Origin: Crotalaria pallida
Taxonomy: Eukaryota > Streptophyta > Magnoliopsida > Fabales > Fabaceae
Direction of reading: 5' to 3'
Length of the DNA: 64,000 nucleotides
Assembly: GCA_037953625.1 (NCBI GenBank)
Contig: CM075655.1
Location: 13,968,001 to 14,032,000, forward strand
Shown: piece after piece, positions 57,869 to 64,000 of the stretch
How the letters are laid out: each line of letters starts with the position of its first letter
Numbering within the stretch: position 1 is the first letter of the stretch
Notes under the pieces: generated by a model
Told to the model about the DNA's origin: nothing
Seen by the model: only the letters and a program-made list of their open reading frames with translations
Databases searched by the model: none
Program-made: the position numbers and the translations under genes

Positions 57869-60350
57869 GCCGAATAATATCATGACATGCACAAAGAATG
57901 TGAAGCAAAGATCATTTTCCAAAAATCTTGTTTTCTCATTTTCCTTACAAAAACCGTGAGTTGCACAGGAAAATTTAGCAACCAAAAGCTAATTTCTTAA
58001 TATCACAAAATCAAGCATTAAGTCAAAGTCTTTATCTTTTAAGAAAACACATGCATGCACCTATAAATTTCTAGGTAAGACAATTTCCAACATGCAAGTA
58101 ATCATAATGATGATCTAGTATGATTCCCTATGCTACATAGACTTGGCCGAATGGTGTCATGCAAGAAAACAAGGTTTTATAATTTATTTTCTACATGCAA
58201 ACATCTAAATTCACATCATGTAAGACTTAAAGCATTATTTTACTTTTTACATTACCAACCGAATCATTATCATCACACACACACAAAATCTTGATTCAAT
58301 TTCCTTTCACACTAGGAATTATTTTTAAAGCTTATTTTCTTGTGAAAACCGTGACTTACATATGAGGAATCAAAACTTTATGCCCAAATAAGACACACCA
58401 AATTCAAGCTTCATGTTTTCTTAAAAATCACTCATGGATCAAGACATGCAAAAGACAATCAAAGCAAGATCATAAACCTAAACTTAAATCTTCAATTAAA
58501 CTGTAAGGAACAAGCTAGGATTTAACACAATAATTCATGGAATTACTAAGATCAAGTCAAGAACATCAAGACCTACTTCTTCTACTCATGGCCGAATCAT
58601 TTAGTTATGGATTTGGTGATTTATAAGTTCATTCATTCCTAAAAATCCAAGATCAAAGCATAAAGAGACGTGCAAAGAAAGATAAAGGTCACAAAGTCAA
58701 CATGCATGAGGAAATCAAAGTAATCTATGAGCTTTAAGCACAACTTCAAGTAAAAACCGTGATGAAGAACATTTACAAGTAGAGATCAAAGCTTTTTCAC
58801 ATCAAGATCAAAGCATAAAAATAACATGCATGACCTTCAAACCTCAAGATCATTCAAAAATAAATGCATGCATCACAAAATTAAACAAAGTCCATTAAAA
58901 GTACTTTACAACACAAAATCCTTTAATTAAACTCTATCTACCTTAATTCCTAACTTAAACCTTCAAACCTCCTCTTCTTCTCCCCTTGGGTTGCCTCGGT
59001 CTCTCTCCTTTTTCTAGGGTTGATGGAGGTTTTTCCTTGATCTTTATGAAGAAGAGGGTGGTGGAGAAAGGATTGAAGAAGTTTGGGTTAAGGCTTTGAG
59101 ATTTTCACTCTCCTTCTCATGTCTCCTCCTCACGGTTTCACTTTTTCCTCTAAGTGTCTCAAGAGCTTGATGGTGCTCTTGGGACTTTGTGTGTTTGTGT
59201 TTGTGTAGGGAGGGAAATGAATAGAGGAAATGAAATAGGAACCAAGCCAACACACACATACACGACTTTAAGGGTAAAGGCAAGAGGGGAGTAATTTCCT
59301 TTTTAGCCTTGGCTCATGTTGGGAGCTTGAGGGCAATTTGGTCCGTCCATATTGTTGCATGGAGGAGGTCTTGTCGTGGGAGACAAGGGTGGTGTGTAAG
59401 TCTTCCTAGGCTTCATGACTCATCTAGCCTATTCTCCCCTTAATTCCTATTTAATTCTTAATTTCTTAATGCATAAGGAAAAAGGCTCTACTTGGTTCTT
59501 CCAATCCTATCATAGCCGAACCACACACATATGCACATAGGATTTTATTTTCATCAACACATAGCACCCATTCATGCATACACTTAATCGTATACATAGG
59601 CATACACACATTCACACACACAATTTGTTTTCATGTTAATCACATAGCAATAACATAACATGGCATCATGGAAAAATACATACATTTAACACATTCATGC
59701 ACACACACACGTATGACACACATTTACACACCCACATTCATGCATCATGCAATTATCATCTTTAGGGTGCCATGTCCACACGGCATACTTCTACATGCAT
59801 CATATATTCACGTACACGTATTACACATATAATCATACACATGTCCATGGAATAATTCTTACTCATTATAAGGTGACTTATAAAAATTATAAGCATCACA
59901 CACATGTTCATTTTTCCTCATTTAATCAATTCTCATACAGTCCTAAGCTCATGCACATCAAAACCGTACATACACACACCATTACAAAATACATCACAAA
60001 CATTTAAACTTTTCCAAAAGCTAAATTTCTAAACCTTAGACATCATTTTAGGAAATCATTTATTCATTATCTTAAAAATACAAATTCAAGGAAAAATCAT
60101 TTTAGAAAATACTCTTTCAAAACTCTCTTCTCAAAAAAATAATTTCCTTAGTGTTTTAAATAAATATGAGGAATTTGCGGGGTGTTACATAGTTGCTTTA
60201 ACTCCTTACCACACCTATACCAGACTTTGTCAATGCATGGATATTTTAAATCCTGCACTATGCCTAACACTTCATAATAACTCCACCTGTCAGGATCACA
60301 CTTCCACCTTGATTTCCTCCCTTCATAACCGGTCATCTCTTCATTCAGGA

Positions 60351-60535
60351 ATAGAAACAAACACTTGCAAAATGAGGGAACATGCAAACTACCCCCAAAC
60401 CTTCAACCTTAAAAAAATGTTCTATGCCTGCATTCATAAAACAACATACATTTAAAACAAAATACAATCATTGCATCTAAAAATAGAAACAAACACTTGC
60501 AAAATGAGGGAACATGCAAACTACCCCCAAACCAT
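60351..60535. repeat. direct repeat pair near the 5' end of the transposase
   Basis: A unit of about 52 bp (AATAGAAACAAACACTTGCA then AAATGAGGGAACATGC and ACTACCCCCAAACC) occurs at 60351-60403 and again at 60483-60534, nearly identical. It lies across the first transposase coding segment and its leader, so the duplication repeats part of the start region. Confidence 0.85.
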
Positions 60536-61023
60536 CATACTAAAGTAAACCCAACTACATAGCTACCCATCAACTTGACACAAAACAAATGAAAAAAAAA
60601 AACAGAGCAAAACCCTCTATTTCAAAAACCCCAAACCATGTACAATATATTTACAACTTCCCTGCCCAAACACATAAAACCCTAAAATCAACTAGAAAAA
60701 ACCCTACAATCAATACCCATGTACCCATTAACTAATGGCGATTCAACAGAAAAGGAAACAGATACACTGGTTGAAGAGACGCACCTTGATCTGGAATGTG
60801 ACGAAAACGACTGCGATGATCTCTTCTTCTACTCAATCACTGTCAGTGGTGAACCTTGCCCTCTGTTTCTTCATCACACGAAATCAACTTTCCCTCCACT
60901 TGCCCTCTGTTTCTTCCTCTCATGCAATGAAGTTTCCCTCCCAAACTCTCAGACTTAGAGGAGAAAGAAGAGGAAACATTTCTTTGTAAAACGGTGGCGT
61001 TTTGATGCACTACTTAATAGGAA

Positions 61024-61225
61024 AGAGAGAGAGCCACGTTGGAGACACCAGCTATACATCTAACGGACACGTAGGATAAAATTAGACGGCGTATGACAAT
61101 TTTAACGTTTGGGACTAACGGCGCAAATGTTTACCTACGTATGGGACCAATTTGAAACAAAAAAAAGGAAAGGGATCAATTTGAAACTAATAAATAAGGT
61201 AAGGGACCAATTATGCAGTTTAGCC
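61024..61225. repeat. right terminal inverted repeat of the MULE
   Basis: 202 bp, inverted copy of 51973-52174. It probably holds the promoter of the transposase, whose leader follows on the minus strand. Confidence 0.93.
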
Positions 61226-61817
61226 ATCCTAATTCCTTAGAAATTTAAACAATTGAATAACCTTGATTAAGAACAGTGAATTTATGAAAAGTTACATAAG
61301 ATTCAATAGTATTCCTACTAGTTGAATAGTTATGCTGTTTAATTGCATGACCTATTTCAAATCCTAATTTTCCAATTCAGATTTAGAAGATCCAGAACAT
61401 GGATTAGCTACTTCCATGTATAACAATAAAAACACAATTAAACAAATGATTTAAAACTGAAAAACATTAATTCATAAAAATAAATTACAAATACAAATCC
61501 ACCATGTTCCTAACACAAAAGGTTTAGTTACACATAATAGAGAAAAGAAGAAAAACAATAACTATGGAATTCATTCCTAAATTACCATAGAAAACTGCTT
61601 CAAATCTCCAATCTTCTCAAGATTCCTCCTTCGAATGATCTCCAAAAGTGCAATCTTCCTTCAAAGCTCTAATCTAATTAAATCATTCTAATTGACTGCC
61701 AACGATTGTTATTGACTGCCAAACCTAATTCTAAAACCTCTAATATATACATAAAATACAAATCCTAATAAAAGCCTTCGAAATTGCTCAGAAATTGACC
61801 CAATTGGGCTTTCACGA

Positions 61818-61932
61818 ACCTAGCGCGCCTGGGCGTGTTGGTCTGCACGCCTGGGCGCGCGCTATCTGTTGCCCAGAAATTAACGAAGCACGTGCGCCTG
61901 GGCGCGCCATCCACGCGCCTGGGCGTGCAAAG
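61818..61932. repeat. GC-rich palindromic tract
   Basis: Four copies of GCGCCTGGGCGYG (with variants) within 115 bp, in an AT-rich surround. The core is the same as the GCGCCCAGGCGC tracts of LTRs B and C read on the other strand, though the elements differ. Confidence 0.75.
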
Positions 61933-63857
61933 TATTTTCCAACTCCGTTTCTCTCCGTTCTTGTGCCATTTTCAAGGTCTTCTTGTGCTCTTCTCAGCTC
62001 CAATAATATTTTCTCCAAATTCAGCTCCAAAACACCTGAAACATACCCAAAACGGATCAAAACGTTTAAAGGATTCTATAAAACTAAAAATTCCTAAAAC
62101 TAATACAAAATCCCTATATTTACAAGAGAAACAAGCCAAAACCATAGCAAAAGGAAGTGAAATTAAGCCCTAAAACATCATATATTAGACCCAAATCACC
62201 CCCCCAAACTTAGCATTTTGCATGTCCCAGGCAAAAGTAAAATAAAAATTCATAAAATCAAGACAACCATCTAAATCAAAATGTACAACACTTAATCTAA
62301 GACTTCAACTCATCAACACAGCCACATATTTACACAAGCTATTCACATATCAAAACCTGGTTAAAGAAACAAAATCAATCAAAACTCAGAACTAGTGAAC
62401 ACTCTTAACCTCTCAGTGTATATCTCTCATGTGTATCAAGTGTATAAATCAATTCATTCAAGTTCATACAATAGTTAAATGTTACCATAAGCTTGACCAT
62501 AGACCTAAATCTCCACTGAAATTTTTAAAAACATGCACAAATCAAAAGGTCTTGAATTTGGTTGTAATGAGGCCATGGCTAAAAGTGTCAGGTGGGATAA
62601 AAGAAAGAAAAGATGAAACTAAGGGCTAAAATGCAAAACAAATTTCCCTCTAAAAATTATGAAGGAGCAATGAATACTATTAGGACTCGCACTCAAATCA
62701 CAACTATTTCAAACTTCTTTTCTTTCAATTTTACTCTACTACCTCTTCCAAACAAAATTCTTTTCTCTTATCATTCATCAATTTTCACTTTTTCTCAATT
62801 TTTTTTCTTTTCTTTTGGAAGAAGAGTAACTCAATCAACACTTTCACAATTTTCATACTTTTGGAATGTCCCTCTCTCAATTGCTCATTCAAAATTCCTA
62901 AGGTACTCACAAAAATAACAATCAATACAGGGTACCAAAGAAAAATCATATTTATATCGGGCTCAAAATGGGCAACTAAGGGAAAACAAATCCAACAAAA
63001 ATTTCTGAAGGCTACAAAAACACCATCCTAAATGCCTTAATCATTTTCATGCATGTAATCAATTATCAATCTCAAAATGGTTACCGGTTAAGTTCTAGAA
63101 CACAAAACTAAAGAGAACACACTCATGAAAGAAATAGGGGTCTCAAATCAAAATATTTCAACTTATTCACATACCCCATCAAATAGGCTCAAAATATCAC
63201 TAAGCTAAAGTCAGTTCACTAATCTCAAGTTCTGAAAAACTTTGTCAAAATAACCAGATTTCAAAAATATTTACAGCTCAACAAATAAATAACATGAATC
63301 AATGAGTCTAATCCTAAACTAAGTATATACACCTATTATCAGAAAAATAATCCTAAGTCTAAAATAATTACAAAACCTCTACCTAAGACACAAACCAACA
63401 CCAAAAATGGGAGAAAAAATTCAGATCTGAAAATTTTTTATTTTGTCCACTCCCCCAAACTTAAAGGTTGGTTTGTCCTCAAGTAAACTAAACTAAACAT
63501 ACCTAACTACAAAATAAAAAAATTACATGGAATAAATCTGGAACACTTCCTACCACATCTGAATAAAATACTCATCACTAACAAAAGTGAGAAGACATTC
63601 CCCCAAACTTAGTACCTGCAGGTCGTTAGAAACAAGTGCCAAAAATAGCACCTCTAATGGGGACATATCAACTCACACCTGTTACACAAAATATAACTAG
63701 ATGCAAATAACCAATGATCCAAATAAATATCCAAGCAATAAAACTACAAAAATAAATCCTAGAAAGCAAATACATGTTTTTGTTATGGCATAAGTATAGG
63801 TCTGAATAGGGAAAGGGGTACAGAATATATAAATAAAAATCAGAATCCCCTAAACTA

Positions 63858-64000
63858 CTACTCATCCTCCTCCTCAGGAGATGCCTCTAATAAGCTCTGA
63901 TCCTCATCTGTGTATGGTGGCAAATCATAGGGCATACTCTGCGCTGCTCCGTTACTGCTCAGAAATGTATCTCTAGCCTGGTTCCTATGCATCTCTCTGC
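63858..64000 (-). CDS. C-terminal end of an unknown retroelement ORF (partial)
   Basis: On the minus strand a frame entering from beyond the window runs 47 codons to a stop at 63858-63860. It includes SMPYDLPPYTDEDQSLLEA and an acidic end (SPEEEDE). It is probably the end of a gag-like protein of the surrounding repeat. Nothing inside identifies it further. Confidence 0.4.
   Translation of the reverse strand, partial: REMHRNQARDTFLSSNGAAQSMPYDLPPYTDEDQSLLEASPEEEDE

Larger units (their letters stand above)
56155..60189 (-). mobile_element. solo LTR, 4.0 kb, inside the MULE transposase
   Basis: It begins TGTAACAGCCCGATTTT and ends GCGGGGTGTTACA, and an exact TAGTT duplication flanks it (56150-56154, 60190-60194). 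No gag or pol lies inside. It belongs to the same superfamily as 16421-21196: the ends agree and both carry the DPEH-motif frame 350-800 bp from the left end and a CT-rich leader near the right. Long AT microsatellites (57615-57634, 57843-57868) and many ACACAC words mark the interior. It is younger than the MULE and than the copy at 16421, judging by its clean ends. Confidence 0.9.
53486..60387 (-). pseudogene. MURA-type MULE transposase, broken
   Basis: On the minus strand the first piece (60195-60387) has the N-terminal motif CDPDRWSYYEVLGIVQDL. The solo LTR then cuts the frame. It resumes near 56149 with LAKKCGKVKMYITHRISQPK but an in-frame TGA comes just before. Acidic linkers follow (55360-56125, two frames). 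At about 55335-54860 comes the last third of the DDE core: VSHRYCVRHFYNNFRK and VVNNMSETFNSVI; the part with the first catalytic Asp residues is missing. Then the SWIM zinc finger (CSCRKWKLTGIPCVHAITC, about 54670), a CCHC knuckle (CRRCKQYGHNILRC, about 54380), and a Q/P-rich tail ending at 53486. The deletion, stop and insertion make it non-functional. Terminal exon boundaries are approximate. Confidence 0.85.
51973..61225. mobile_element. Mutator-like element (MULE), 9.25 kb, with nested solo LTR
   Basis: Its terminal inverted repeats are about 202 bp each (51973-52174 and 61024-61225) and start GGCTAAACTGCATAATTGG. They differ at only about eight positions. An exact 9 bp duplication, ATCCTAATT, flanks the element (51964-51972, 61226-61234), the hallmark of MULEs. 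A GRF zinc-finger gene reads rightward from the left end, and a broken MURA-type transposase reads leftward from the right end, so the genes converge. A 4035 bp solo LTR (56155-60189) splits the transposase; without it the element is about 5.2 kb. Confidence 0.95.
61235..64000. mobile_element. unclassified LTR-type repeat, right part
   Basis: Continues 51546-51972 across the MULE. Typical words include CCCCCCAAACTTAGCATTTTG near 62200 and CCCCCAAACTTAAAGG near 63450, followed by TTTGTCCTCAAG, seen in large plant Ty3/gypsy elements. The sequence is mostly AT-rich and non-coding until a frame at the right edge. It runs off the window. Confidence 0.45.

Overview
The window is nuclear DNA of a flowering plant, most likely a eudicot and possibly a legume (inferred from gene families and repeat style, not proven). 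It is AT-rich, its genes have spliced GT-AG introns, and most of its length is transposable elements. I see no bacterial, organellar or viral gene set.

Three host genes can be modelled exon by exon. (1) A ROP guanine nucleotide exchange factor with a PRONE domain, + strand, 8823-11802, six coding exons, 466 aa. (2) A non-RD leucine-rich-repeat receptor kinase of the EFR/Xa21 type, - strand, 12768-15993, two exons, 1040 aa. (3) A BZR1-type DNA-binding domain fused to a beta-amylase (BAM8-like), - strand, 41305-49271, ten exons, 659 aa. All three keep open frames across every proposed splice junction. They have separate jobs (ROP/GTPase signalling, surface immune perception, sugar- or brassinosteroid-linked transcription) and nothing suggests they work together.

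Layout. 0-8.8 kb: intergenic DNA packed with Stowaway-type MITEs, a fold-back element and a SINE. 8.8-16 kb: RopGEF and receptor kinase. 16.4-21.2 kb: a worn element with solo-LTR-like ends. 22-24 kb: a SINE and a textbook TRIM. 24.4-39.5 kb: a four-level nest of LTR retrotransposons (a Reina-type chromovirus, split by a solo LTR, split by a truncated Tekay-type element, whose own LTR is split by another solo LTR). 39.5-41.3 kb: two MITEs. 41.3-49.3 kb: the amylase gene, with a TRIM, a LINE fragment and a MULE-like MITE in its introns. 50.5-51.5 kb: a decayed copia element. 51.5-64 kb: another repeat that hosts a 9.25 kb Mutator-like element (MULE), itself split by a 4 kb solo LTR.

The most interesting signals lie in the repeats. 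Three different Tekay-like LTRs share one internal plan: a conserved inverted repeat, a palindrome-rich tract, a matching 5' splice site, an array of tandem hairpins whose stems change in a compensating way, and a matching branch-point/3' splice site followed by a short conserved block. This looks like an intron inside the LTR carrying a structured RNA array. Separately, two 4-5 kb solo LTRs, diverged at the DNA level, encode the same small peptide domain. Finally, the MULE carries a GRF zinc-finger/coiled-coil/membrane gene convergent with its transposase, the position mudrB holds in maize MuDR.
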